Shown piece after piece: positions 7,827 through 16,333 of a stretch of DNA of 64,000 nucleotides. This stretch comes from CAVPJC01 sp963705155 (GTDB lineage: Bacteria > Chloroflexota > Anaerolineae > Anaerolineales > UBA4823), in NCBI GenBank assembly GCA_963705155.1, contig CAVPJC010000014.1, positions 62,001 to 126,000 on the forward strand. The letters run 5' to 3'. The position numbers and the translations under genes are program-made. Position 1 is the stretch's first letter; each line of letters begins with the position of its first letter. The notes under the pieces were generated by a model. That model saw nothing but the letters and a program-made list of their open reading frames with translations. It was not told the DNA's origin and searched no databases.

Positions 7827-9065
7827 ATGCAGACACCCTGGGACCATCGATATGCACATCGAACCCAACGTATCGGAAGTTCGGCTGTTCGAGAACTTTT
7901 AAAGCTGACTGAGAAACCGGATATTATCTCTTTTGGTGGAGGCCTTCCAGCACCGGATATATTTCCCGTGGAAGAATTCCGGGCAGCGTGTGATCGTGTC
8001 CTCACTGATTTTGGCGCCCTGGCGTTGCAATACGGTACAACTGAGGGTTACCTGCCGCTGCGCGAGCAAATTGCCCGCCACACCTCACGCTACGGGATTG
8101 AGGTGAACCCCGAAAATATCATGATCACCACAGGCTCACAACAGGCTCTGGATCTCATCGGACGAATATTTATCAACCGCGGAGATCGCATCCTGGTTGA
8201 ATCACCCACTTACCTCGGGGCTTTGCAGGCGTGGAATGCTTATGGAGCCGAATATGTGTGCGTGCCAGCCGATAAAAATGGCATGAATACAGACGACCTG
8301 GAAGAAGCACTGCGTACCGGTCCCAAATTTATCTACGTGCTTCCGAATTTTCAAAACCCCACCGGTGTGACCCTCTCACTGGAGAGACGGTACAAGCTGA
8401 TTGAACTGGCAGATCGATACGGCGTTCCAATCGTTGAGGATGATCCTTACGGTCAGCTGCGATTTGAAGGTGACCATCTGCCATCGGTGGTTTCCCTGGA
8501 TGACCATTTTCGTAATCACAATGGGGGGAATTATCATGGTAATGTAATATATTTGAGCACCTTCTCAAAGACTCTCGCTCCGGGTCTGCGGCTGGCATGG
8601 GTCATTGCGCCGGCAGAGGTAATTCGTAAGATGGTGATGGCCAAGCAGGGGACTGACCTGCACACCTCTACCTTCAACCAGTTGGTCGCTTACGAGGTTT
8701 CCCGAGGCGGGTTCCTAGACCAGCACATCAAGGTGATCCGCCGGGTGTATAAAGAGCGGCGTGACGTGATGCTGGCTGCTATGGATCGCTACTTCCCACC
8801 TGAAGTCGATTGGACCCAACCGTCCGGCGGCTTATTCCTCTGGGGAACAATGCCCGAGTATTTCGAGGCAAAGGAAGTGCTTCAAGCTGCAGTTGAACAA
8901 AAGGTGGCATTTGTGCCGGGTGAACCATTCTACCCCAAAGGCGGTGGACACAATACCATGCGCTTGAATTTCTCATTTGCCCAACCGGAAAAAATCCAGG
9001 AAGGCATCGCCCGACTGGGGCGCGTCTTGCAGGAACGAATTGAGAAACCAGAACCGGCTGGATAA
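7827..9065 (+). CDS. PLP-dependent class I aminotransferase (2-aminoadipate/aromatic type)
   Basis: A 412-residue fold-type I aminotransferase, transferring amino groups between an amino acid and a 2-oxo acid in the cytoplasm. Recognisable landmarks are the N-terminal SFGGGLPAPDIFP, the QALDLIGR cofactor region, NPTG in PNFQNPTGVTL, DDPYGQL, and the PLP lysine in STFSKTLAPGLRLAW near residue 248. The C-terminal MRLNFSF contributes the substrate-carboxylate region. This pattern is that of the LysN/MocR-domain subfamily (2-aminoadipate, Leu/Phe or similar substrates), which cannot be narrowed further. The start is ATG 7827 after AAGGAG; an upstream in-frame start at 7785 lacks a ribosome site. 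It is monocistronic, ending in a bidirectional terminator. Confidence 0.9.
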   Translation: MQTPWDHRYAHRTQRIGSSAVRELLKLTEKPDIISFGGGLPAPDIFPVEEFRAACDRVLTDFGALALQYGTTEGYLPLREQIARHTSRYGIEVNPENIMITTGSQQALDLIGRIFINRGDRILVESPTYLGALQAWNAYGAEYVCVPADKNGMNTDDLEEALRTGPKFIYVLPNFQNPTGVTLSLERRYKLIELADRYGVPIVEDDPYGQLRFEGDHLPSVVSLDDHFRNHNGGNYHGNVIYLSTFSKTLAPGLRLAWVIAPAEVIRKMVMAKQGTDLHTSTFNQLVAYEVSRGGFLDQHIKVIRRVYKERRDVMLAAMDRYFPPEVDWTQPSGGLFLWGTMPEYFEAKEVLQAAVEQKVAFVPGEPFYPKGGGHNTMRLNFSFAQPEKIQEGIARLGRVLQERIEKPEPAG

Positions 9066-9080
9066 GCAGGTTGATCAATA

Positions 9081-9114
9081 AAAAAAGCGATGGACCGAAA
9101 TCCATCGCTTTTTT
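9081..9114. terminator. Bidirectional rho-independent terminator
   Basis: The arms AAAAAAGCGATGGA (9081-9094) and TCCATCGCTTTTTT (9101-9114) pair perfectly with a 6-base loop and give T-runs on both strands. It separates the convergent aminotransferase and FKBP genes. Confidence 0.92.
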
Positions 9115-9116
9115 GC

Positions 9117-9614
9117 TTATCTAATTTCCAGCAGCTCTACTTCAAAAACAAGGGTGGCGTTGGGTGGAATGACGCCGCCTGCACCACCAGCGCCATAAGC
9201 CAGATCGGGTGGGATGGTAAGTTTGCGTTTGCCCCCCACTTTCATGCCGGCTACACCCTGGTCCCAGCCCTGGATAACCTCCCCCTGCCCCAGTGTGAAG
9301 GAAAAGGGGCTGCCGCGATCAACCGACGAATTGAATTTGGTGCCATCAGTAAGCCATCCGGTGTAATGGACAACAACGAAATCGCCGGTCTTGGCTTCGG
9401 CGCCGCTGCCCGTGACGATGTCTTCGATTTGCAGGGTGGTGACGTCAAGGGTAGTTGCGTTTTTTGTCCGATTAGCATTGATGGCAAAAAAGGCTACAAG
9501 GGCGATGATTGCCAATCCAATTGCGGCGAGGACAATTGATTTGTTGCGGCGCTGCTGGGCGCGAACTGCACGGCGCTTTTCTCTGGCGAGGGGTTTTGTG
9601 GGTTTCAGTGTCAT
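9117..9614 (-). CDS. FKBP-type peptidyl-prolyl cis-trans isomerase, membrane-anchored
   Basis: A 165-residue protein. A basic N-terminus (residues 1-26, rich in Lys/Arg) is followed by one hydrophobic segment (about 27-46), which should anchor it with the C-terminal domain outside the cytoplasm. Residues 60-165 form a single FKBP domain with VVVHYTGWLTDGTKFNSS, GQVI-type GQGEVIQGWDQGVAGM, PPDLAYG and FEVELLEI, all hallmark active-site segments. It would catalyse proline isomerisation during folding of exported proteins. It lies downstream of the M14 peptidase gene on the same strand with a 91-base gap. The two could share a transcript, though no promoter was resolved. Confidence 0.92.
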   Translation of the reverse strand: MTLKPTKPLAREKRRAVRAQQRRNKSIVLAAIGLAIIALVAFFAINANRTKNATTLDVTTLQIEDIVTGSGAEAKTGDFVVVHYTGWLTDGTKFNSSVDRGSPFSFTLGQGEVIQGWDQGVAGMKVGGKRKLTIPPDLAYGAGGAGGVIPPNATLVFEVELLEIR

Positions 9615-9705
9615 ATACGGCCTCCAATTTTATGATGGATCGAGAGGGAGTATCACATTGCTAAAACGGAGAGTATAATCTGGTAATTCGCCTCTCCAGG
9701 TTATT

Positions 9706-12387
9706 TTATTTTGAAATCACGGGCAGGTGAACTCTCCAATAGGCGCGGGTGATCAGCGTGGCGTTCACCGGTTCGACCCGGCATCTCCTGTGGATGTTAT
9801 CATAATTTGTGCTGTATCCTGCATCCCGCCGGCAGTTGCAGGGATCTGGACGGTGATGACCACATCGCTTCTGCATTCCGGGCGCAATCAGCCCGGGAAT
9901 GAACGAAAAGCTGGTTGGCCAATTCTGTCCGCTGGCTGAAAACTGGTAGGTATCTTGTCTGCTGCCGTTGTTTTCAATCGTCAGGGTGTATGGGATCGAT
10001 TGACCAGGTGAGCCGAATTTTTCAGTGGATGCGGGCGTGAAGACAAAGTCGAAGGGACTGCCTGTGCGGGTAGTCACAAAGGATGATACAGCCGGTACAC
10101 CGGGATATGAGGACTGCGCCATGAGGGATCTGGTCTCAAAGGCGCTCATTGGGGCTGTGACCGGTATGCTGACCTGGACGGTTACATCACTGCTCATCCC
10201 GGACTGGAGGGTGATTGAGATCGGTGTGAGGACAGCCGGCCAGCTGGATGACCCGAGCGTGAGGCTGATGGTATCGGGCGTATCCCCAATGTTGGCCAGG
10301 TGAAGTGTGTGGGTTATCAAGCTGCCAGGATAATCCGTCAGGCTGGTTTCCGCAGGCGTCAGGGTGATTCCATGGTTCGGGTTGATGGTCACCGGCTTTG
10401 TGGCGGTCAGCGGCGTGGTGATGGTGCAGTTTTGAACAAAGGCCTGGACGTTGTAATCACCGGCTGAGACGAAACTATGACTGCGAACGAAGGGGTTTTG
10501 TGTGCTGGTACCGGTGAGATTTTGGGAGCCATCAGAAAAATTCAGGGTAAAACTGAGCGGTGGGGTAGCCTCCACAGGGTTGATATTCAGGCGAAAATCG
10601 ACAGGCAGGTTGGGGTAGAAAGGCGGAGATGAAATCAGATCAAGCGATATACTTTCGACAGATATACATGGTGCGTTAATATCCAGGAAAACCGCGCTGA
10701 CCGGCCCCCAGGCGCCGCTCGTGTCACGTCCACGGATAAATATCGTGTGGCGGCCCTGGCTTAACCCGGTAGTATCCAGGCTGGCAGTGACCGCTTCAAT
10801 CGTGGCATTGAAGGCGCCATCCGCTGGATCCATGGCATAGGCGAGTGGAGTTGTTGTGGTGATCCAGGGGGGTACGTCGATGTAGAATTCTGCTCCGGCG
10901 ATGTTTTGCGTGGGTTCTGTGCCTGTTGAGCTGTTGAAACGCGTATCATCGACTGTTGCATCCAATTGGATGATGGCCCCAGGCTCAACCGTGACAGGAG
11001 AAAGAGAGGGGGTGAGGATGTCAGGTCCGGAGGGTAACAGATACGGGGCGCGTGCCACGCGGGCGGCATAGATCAACGCCAACAAATTATCAGGCAGAAT
11101 GGTGTTTTCAAAAATCGAGCAATTCTGAAAAAAGGCTGTGCCCAGCTCGAAGGTGTAAGCGGCAACACCCAGCTCGCCATAGGCGAAATCGTCGGTTGTG
11201 CCATCTGTGGAGTACAGATCAAAGGCCTGTTGGGGAGTGTAGCGATTAAAGTATGCAAACCTTCGGCCAAGGGATTGCAAAGAATTAGCATTTGGGGGAA
11301 GAATTTCATCAAAGCCCCAGGGCCAGAGCACCAATTGGCTGTAACTGTGCAGATCGATAAAGACACCGGTTGCATCGGGTGGGGCAGGAGAGGTCAGGCT
11401 GGCCTCTCGTTGGTCTGGAAATTGGGCTCGCACGTAGTTTTGAACGGCTTGAGTTTCTGGTTCGGACGCTGGAGATGGGCCACGATAGGTTTCTGCACAA
11501 ACACTGCCACTGGATCCGCCACAGCATCCCCATTGGAATTCAAAATTGCGGTTAAGATCTGCGCCGCGCGAGTTGGTGTTTGAACAATAGTTGTTATTCG
11601 TGTTTTTTCGCCAGGAGAGTCCACCTTCAGCCCGTTTTCGCCCATCCGGGTTGGATTGAAGCATCAGGTGAATTTCATGGTAGTCCAAAAGCCAGGTGAT
11701 ATCTGGATCTTTGTTGTATCCTTCCACCAGGTATTCGGCAAACCGGGTATTGAGCTCGGCAGGCGTATACTCGCGGGCGTGGATGGAAGACATGACGAAC
11801 AATTTTGGTTTTGGACCGGATACCAGGTCGTTCGTCAGGCGCAGAACGCTGAGGTCATAGCCTGCCAAACCACCTGGAGAGGTTTTTTCCCAGGAATTGC
11901 CGATATCGACCCAGGCGGTGAGGTCAGGGTATTGCAGGATGATATCCTGAGCGGTTGTGAACGTCTCCTCAACGGTGCGGTAACACGGATACCCCGGGAT
12001 GCCGTTTATCTGGCCTGGTAAGCGGACGGGAGGCCGAGAGGCCTCATCTGTCAACGCTTCGTCGATCTCCATGCGAAAACCAAGACTTGCCAGCCAGCTG
12101 TACTGGGACTGATCAACCAGAAGGACCATATAACCTTGGTCGTGATGGACTTCCCAGGGTTCGATCTCTGAGGTGGCGGAATCCAGCATAGCGCGGCTGG
12201 TAAAATAAGCTCGCACTACCCAGGATCCCTGACCATCGGGCAGCACCTGATCGCCATCCGGTGTCGGGGTAGAGGCTGCGCCCTGTTCCGGTATTTGGGC
12301 GCGGACATTCATCGCCAGTATCCCCGATAAAAGCCCCAGTGGGAACAGTACCGCAAGAAAAATCAAGATATAGCGGTAGGTTCTCAA
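9706..12387 (-). CDS. Secreted M14 zinc carboxypeptidase with C-terminal Ig-like/NEW3 domains
   Basis: An exported metallopeptidase cleaving C-terminal residues or peptidoglycan-type peptides. A signal segment (YILIFLAVLFPLGLLSGILA) is followed by the M14 catalytic domain. That domain has zinc ligands HxxE in SSIHAREYTPAE (near residue 200), NPDGRKRAE, ADLNRNFEFQWG, the third zinc histidine in DLHSYSQL and the catalytic Glu in YTFELGT. About 400 residues of beta-rich repeats follow, two of them resembling NEW3 domains, ending in RAYWRVHLPVISK. The best start is TTG 12387 behind GGAAGAG. The frame runs open upstream into a malic enzyme remnant, which makes a false fusion. Two compensating frameshifts near 9869 and 9770 put about 33 residues out of frame; the correct frame there reads SDVVITVQIPATAGGM. 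Confidence 0.85.
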   Translation of the reverse strand: MRTYRYILIFLAVLFPLGLLSGILAMNVRAQIPEQGAASTPTPDGDQVLPDGQGSWVVRAYFTSRAMLDSATSEIEPWEVHHDQGYMVLLVDQSQYSWLASLGFRMEIDEALTDEASRPPVRLPGQINGIPGYPCYRTVEETFTTAQDIILQYPDLTAWVDIGNSWEKTSPGGLAGYDLSVLRLTNDLVSGPKPKLFVMSSIHAREYTPAELNTRFAEYLVEGYNKDPDITWLLDYHEIHLMLQSNPDGRKRAEGGLSWRKNTNNNYCSNTNSRGADLNRNFEFQWGCCGGSSGSVCAETYRGPSPASEPETQAVQNYVRAQFPDQREASLTSPAPPDATGVFIDLHSYSQLVLWPWGFDEILPPNANSLQSLGRRFAYFNRYTPQQAFDLYSTDGTTDDFAYGELGVAAYTFELGTAFFQNCSIFENTILPDNLLALIYAARVARAPYLLPSGPDILTPSLSPVTVEPGAIIQLDATVDDTRFNSSTGTEPTQNIAGAEFYIDVPPWITTTTPLAYAMDPADGAFNATIEAVTASLDTTGLSQGRHTIFIRGRDTSGAWGPVSAVFLDINAPCISVESISLDLISSPPFYPNLPVDFRLNINPVEATPPLSFTLNFSDGSQNLTGTSTQNPFVRSHSFVSAGDYNVQAFVQNCTITTPLTATKPVTINPNHGITLTPAETSLTDYPGSLITHTLHLANIGDTPDTISLTLGSSSWPAVLTPISITLQSGMSSDVTVQVSIPVTAPMSAFETRSLMAQSSYPGVPAVSSFVTTRTGSPFDFVFTPASTEKFGSPGQSIPYTLTIENNGSRQDTYQFSASGQNWPTSFSFIPGLIAPGMQKRCGHHRPDPCNCRRDAGYSTNYDNIHRRCRVEPVNATLITRAYWRVHLPVISK

Positions 12388-12389
12388 TT

Positions 12390-12753
12390 TTACTCTTCCA
12401 GATATGGAATAAAATCGGTGCGGGCCAGGCCTTGTTTCACAGCCTGTCTTGCTACGGCTTGAGCGACTGCCTGGTGAACCTTTTTTGTCCAGAGGATTGG
12501 GGACCAATTCGTCTGGCGGAGTCAGGTCTGCGATCACCCAGGCAGCGGTAGCAGCCAGCACGCGCGCCAATTGCTGCTCATCATCGACGTACACCGACAG
12601 GTCGCGCAGCATGGATTGGCTGGTCTCCTGGACGGTCCGGATGGATCCAATATCGCCGCCCTGTTCAGCAATCGCAAGAAGGAGGTTGCCAAGCGTACCG
12701 GGTTTCTGGTCATTGCGCACGCGCACTGTGCGCATAGTTTTATCGCGGTTCAT
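12390..12753 (-). pseudogene. NAD(P)-dependent malic enzyme remnant with large internal deletion
   Basis: The N-terminus MRTVRVRNDQKPGTLGNLL...GGDIGS is the ACT domain found at the front of a subset of malic enzymes. About 65 residues in, it jumps directly to a C-terminal malic enzyme tail: WVIADLTPPDELVPNPLDKK, then (one frame over) VHQAVAQAVARQAVKQGLAR and TDFIPYLEE-stop at 12390. The whole catalytic and NAD-binding core, normally several hundred residues, is missing. The join lies in a GCTGC-rich stretch near 12550, which suits a slipped or recombination deletion. A run of six A (12481-12486) where five are expected causes the extra frameshift. It cannot encode an active enzyme. What else it could be: a small stand-alone ACT regulator, but the intact tail argues against that. 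Confidence 0.75.
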
Positions 12754-12774
12754 AAATATTTAGGCCTCGCCTAA

Positions 12775-13465
12775 TTATTTTGAATGGTTGTGCCAGTGTT
12801 TAAATGACTTCAGATTCGATCCGCCCACAAATTCTCTCAGGATGGAGTTATCCGGGATACGGTCGGATTCCAGAAGGCAGGAACCAATCCAGAAATGCTA
12901 ACAAACGCTTGGCTTCGACATATTCGGGTTTGCCAAAGGGCACCTGACGCAGTAAGGGTTCAGCCAGCGGCTTGAGTACTGAGAGCTCATAAACCAAGGC
13001 CGAGTTGAACATAATATCCGCATTTTCTTGATAAGGGAAAATGTATCGCTTTTCACCACGGCGCACTGATTCCCAGCGTTGGATGGTTTGCTGAGCATAA
13101 TAGCCGCGCTCGTGGGCATCCCGAACTAACCGGCGGATGAGGCGGGTATCGGTGGTCGAGACACGATTATGCCGGTCCAGGTTGAGTTGGGTGAGCGCAG
13201 AAACATAAATGCGAAAAGTCTGTTCAGGATCAAGACCGGAAACCAGATCCCTGTTGAGGCCATGAATGCCCTCCAGGATGATCATTTCGCCATCGCGAAG
13301 CTGGATTTCATCACCGGGCTCACTTTTCCCGGTGATGAAGTTGTAGTGTGGCAATTGCGTAACCTCGCCGGCGATTAATCTACGCACATCCGTCGAGAGG
13401 CGGTTTTGGTCCAGCGCTTTGATCGACTCGAAATCGGGTTTGCCTTCCTCATCCCTGGGAGTCAA
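12775..13465 (-). CDS. TGS-type nucleoside (uridine-like) kinase, C-terminal part
   Basis: This is the second half of the P-loop kinase begun in the neighbouring frame (13449-14500). It starts at LTPRDEEGKPDFESIKALD, just after the nucleoside-binding Asp-rich loop, and includes ILEGIHGLN (Walker B-like region), the LIRRLVRDAHERGYYAQQTIQRW segment and IFPYQENADIMFNSALVYEL. All are typical of the PRK/uridine kinase module in this family. The open frame stops at 12848, but the expected C-terminus, IPDNSILREFVGGS, continues one frame over to a stop at 12775-12777. One extra G near 12868 explains it. Confidence 0.85.
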
Positions 13466-14500
13466 GATCGCGGTCGATAAAATAATTATCCAGCTCCAGC
13501 GGGAATGGCGCGATACCGTGGGCTAATAGTTGGATTGAAAGGCGTTTGGATAAGGTGGTCTTCCCTGAAGAGGAAGGCCCGGCAATAAACACTGTCTTGA
13601 CCTGGCGGCTGAGTTCAGCGATCTGAGCGGCAATTTCTGCTACTCGCTGCTCGTGCAGGGCTTCGGAAACCAGGATTACCTCCTCGATGCGATTAGCCTT
13701 GATGGCGTCGTTGAGAGCACCGACATTTTCGATGCCCAGCCGTTGCAGCCAGTCACCGTACTGTCTGAAGGTGTTAAGCAGTTTTGGGTATTCGGGCAAG
13801 GGAAGCAGAGTTGTGGGGGCGTGGCGCCTGGGGAAGCGTAATGTAAATCCCCCGCCCACCGGATCAAGGCCAAACCAGCGCAGATAACCTGTCGAAGGCA
13901 CCATATAGCCGTGATGATAATCCCGGTGGCCTTGCAACTGGTAAAGGGTCAGATAGTCTTTGTGGCGGTGGGCCAGGAGTTGAACCTTATCATCTTCTTC
14001 CTGCAGGCGGAAATACTCAATCGCTTCCTGGATGGGAACTTCACTTCGTTCGAAAGGCAGGTCTTTTTCAACCAGCCGGCGCATGCGTTTTTCCAGATCG
14101 CACAACTCAGTCTTGTTGAGAGGCGGTCGTTTGGTGACCTGGCAGTAATAACCGCCTGACGCAACCGAATGATCGACGGTAAGGATCGCATCTGGAAAAC
14201 TCTCAATAAACGCGGTTTCCAATAAAAAAACCAGGGAACGGCGGTAAATCCGCATTCCATCGGCATCTCCCATGGTTACGAGGGCAATCCGGGCGTCCAT
14301 TTTGATGGGATAGGTGAGCTCGCGCAGCTCGCCGTTGACTACGGCCCCGACGATGGGCGCGGCACACTCTTCCTGGAGTATCTTAAAGAAGCATTCCAAG
14401 GGGCTCGCCGCGTGGACCGGATATAACCCGTCCGTCCGGAAGATGGATTTCAATGGTTGAACGCGGATTTACGAATTGTACGGATGGCGGATTATTAGAC
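13449..14500 (-). CDS. TGS-type nucleoside (uridine-like) kinase, N-terminal part
   Basis: The protein has ThrRS-like N-terminal modules joined to a uridine-kinase-type P-loop domain, a known bacterial architecture that phosphorylates nucleosides. The TGS domain (IEIHLPDGRVISGPRGEPLG, about 14390-14458) lies in one frame. An extra T at 14385-14387 shifts to the frame reading KILQEECAAPIVGAVVNG. Then come the second-additional-domain-like region with VDHSVASGGYYC, a middle region, and the Walker A FIAGPSSSGKTTLSKRL with LELDNYFIDRDL. A further extra base near 13462 shifts to the C-terminal half. No ATG with a ribosome site was found at the 5' end; the start lies near 14476-14500, possibly a rare codon or another lost base. 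Three single-base insertions in one well conserved gene favour sequencing error over decay. Confidence 0.85.
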
Positions 14501-14565
14501 TTATGGGATACCGATTTTGGTAAGATAATTTGAAATCTTATTGTAACACGCAGGATTGGATTGAA

Positions 14566-14610
14566 AAATAAAAACGAGGTCCAAACGCTTAACAACAGCG
14601 CAAGGACCTC
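14566..14610 (-). terminator. Rho-independent terminator after DUF4870 genes
   Basis: On the minus strand GGTCC-type arms (14604-14610 and 14576-14582, GAGGTCC/GGACCTC, 7 bp) enclose a second short stem AGCG/CGCT. The outer stem is followed by a T-rich tract GTTTTTATTTTT. It would end transcripts from the DUF4870 genes and lies just upstream of the kinase gene. Confidence 0.8.
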
Positions 14611-14740
14611 ATTTATTCGGTTGATCAAGATGTCAGGTCACCTTAATCGTTTATTTAGCCAGTAGTCTTTCACACGCAGCGGTATCCAGCAAGCCAGCCA
14701 GCTCTGCTGGGCCGCTCCATTCAACCATTTCAAAAGAAAC

Positions 14741-15184
14741 TTATACACCCTCGAGAGTGCTGCGTACCCAGTCGCCGACCAGCCAGTAGCGAAAATCAGC
14801 TCCCTGGTTACATTGAACAGCAGCGATGACACCATAGATTAACGCAACGACAGGCATGAAAGAGACGACCAAAGCAAACGGCATGCACAGGCAGCCCAGA
14901 CCCACCACAGCAACCAGAGCGCCGCTGACCGCCCAGGCCGCACCGGCGAGAATGCCGCCTCCCACCCACCAGATGAGCTGAAAAACGAAGGACTGCATGG
15001 AGTGATACGCAACATAGCGTGAGCGGTCTTTATAGATGATGTAAATGACCAGAGCGGCCACAGGACCCAGAAAGCCTGTAACCAGGTTTAACAATACGGT
15101 CAGGTGCGCCAGCATAGCCCAGGTACGTTCATCGGATGCGGACAATGGCGCGGCAGGTCCGCCAACTGGAGTTGCTGCATTCAT
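14741..15184 (-). CDS. DUF4870 (Tic20-like) integral membrane protein
   Basis: A 147-residue small membrane protein. After a short polar N-terminus it has ASDERTWAMLAHLTVLLN (the usual DUF4870 opening, ending in a first hydrophobic helix), a loop YKDRSRYVAYHSMQS with the conserved basic-aromatic and HxxQ motif, and two or three more hydrophobic helices (about residues 65-135). The family role is not established. The start is ATG 15184, preceded by AAAGGAG, in preference to the longer open frame to 15253. It forms a pair with the DUF4870 gene at 15263-15589, separated by a hairpin that may lower its expression. Confidence 0.85.
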   Translation of the reverse strand: MNAATPVGGPAAPLSASDERTWAMLAHLTVLLNLVTGFLGPVAALVIYIIYKDRSRYVAYHSMQSFVFQLIWWVGGGILAGAAWAVSGALVAVVGLGCLCMPFALVVSFMPVVALIYGVIAAVQCNQGADFRYWLVGDWVRSTLEGV

Positions 15185-15213
15185 ATAACTTTCTCCTTTG
15201 GAACAAGAAAGAA

Positions 15214-15241
15214 CCCCGTTCCAGCTTGCCGCTGAACGGGG
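15214..15241 (-). terminator. Intercistronic hairpin/partial terminator between DUF4870 genes
   Basis: Arms CCCCGTTC (15214-15221) and GAACGGGG (15234-15241) form a GC-rich 8-bp stem with a 12-base loop. On the minus strand the stem is followed by TTCTTTCTTG, a weak T-tract. It may terminate or attenuate between the two genes. Confidence 0.7.
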
Positions 15242-15262
15242 CTCAAACTGCAACAGATCGCT

Positions 15263-15589
15263 CTAAACCCAGCCCTGACTTTTAATGAAATTGGTGATTA
15301 TCGGAATTTCAAAGGTCAGACCCTGGTAGGCTTTATAAGCCCAGTAGAACATCAAGAACCAGAGCAAGCTGCCGCAGCCGAAGGTGGGAACGGCAACGAT
15401 GGGCACCAGGATGATCATAATCACGCCAATCGCCAACGATTGAACTGCATGGTACTTGATGAAGGGACGTGCCTTCTTATCTTCCATCAATAAGAGGATA
15501 ATCGGGATCAAAGGGGAAAATACATAGGATAATGCGCACCAAAGTTTATCGTCACTGGTTATATCGGGTGAGGTGAACTGGTCAGACAT
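15263..15589 (-). CDS. DUF4870 (Tic20-like) integral membrane protein
   Basis: A 108-residue paralogue-like partner of the next gene. It has TSDDKLWCALSYVFSPLIPIILLL, the loop MEDKKARPFIKYHAVQS (the same basic/HxxQ loop motif as its neighbour), a second hydrophobic span and a third near FGCGSLLWFLMFYWAYKA. The start is ATG 15589 with CAGGAG upstream; an in-frame ATG at 15646 lacks a ribosome site. Function is unknown for the family; such proteins are often found in Chloroflexota in small tandem sets. Confidence 0.82.
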   Translation of the reverse strand: MSDQFTSPDITSDDKLWCALSYVFSPLIPIILLLMEDKKARPFIKYHAVQSLAIGVIMIILVPIVAVPTFGCGSLLWFLMFYWAYKAYQGLTFEIPIITNFIKSQGWV

Positions 15590-15764
15590 GATGTTATTCT
15601 CCTGGTACTTGATTGAATTAGATACCCAATTGTATCCATTGTACAACGAATATTATCGAACACAAGGTTTTCTGTTCAGAATAACACCAATAATTCTGAA
15701 AGGATGCGAAATAATGGATGCTTTCTGCGGTTTTGGCTGCCAATCGGCGCTGTTTGGGCAGCCA

Positions 15765-16333
15765 CTAGGGGATCGGGTTAGCGTCAACCTGTACGGATGA
15801 ACTGGAGGCGATCAGATATTTCCATAAAGTTTGCACAAGGCCAGTTCCGGCGCCGGAAGCCATATTGAAATAGTATGCTGAAGAATTTGCCAGCCAGGTA
15901 ATGTTGCAGAGAAATGCGCCTGAAGCAGCCACTTGCTGGACGTCCTGAAGTGTTTGGTCCTGCAGACGCCAGTTGAACAGGGTTTGGGTTTTTGAACCGG
16001 GATCATAACCGCAGAAAGCGAATGTCTGACCGTCCGGACTCCAACCGCCATCCACAGGAACCATCCGGGTAGGACCAACAACCGGAAAGCTGACACCAGA
16101 AATGGGGTTCCAGAAAACGAGCAGGATACTTCCCGGATCAGCATCTTTCGCGGCTAATAAATAGATCAAACCATTGCCAGGCTGCCATGCCAGATTGATT
16201 GCGTCTGGTATTTGCCCGTAGGATCTTCCCTGGAGGTCTATGGTCTGTAAAATCAGCTGATCTCCTTTGTAAAGATTGAAGCTAACAAACTGCTCATCCG
16301 TTGACATCATGGTTTGATAGATATCAGCCGGGA
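15765..16333 (-). CDS. WD40-like beta-propeller lipoprotein, C-terminal part
   Basis: This is the continuation of the lipoprotein encoded upstream, entered through a one-base deletion in a T-run near 16336-16339 (the correct join reads DEFFLPADIYQTMMSTDEQ). It carries further propeller blades with the GGWSPDGQTFAFCG motif, a typical WD40-like repeat of the TolB/PD40 sort. It ends VQVDANPIP. It has no separate ribosome site, so it is not an independent gene. Confidence 0.7.

Noticed and set aside
10025..12763. Several plus-strand ORFs over the M14 peptidase gene
   Set aside because: They are antisense shadows with no ribosome sites or domain signals.
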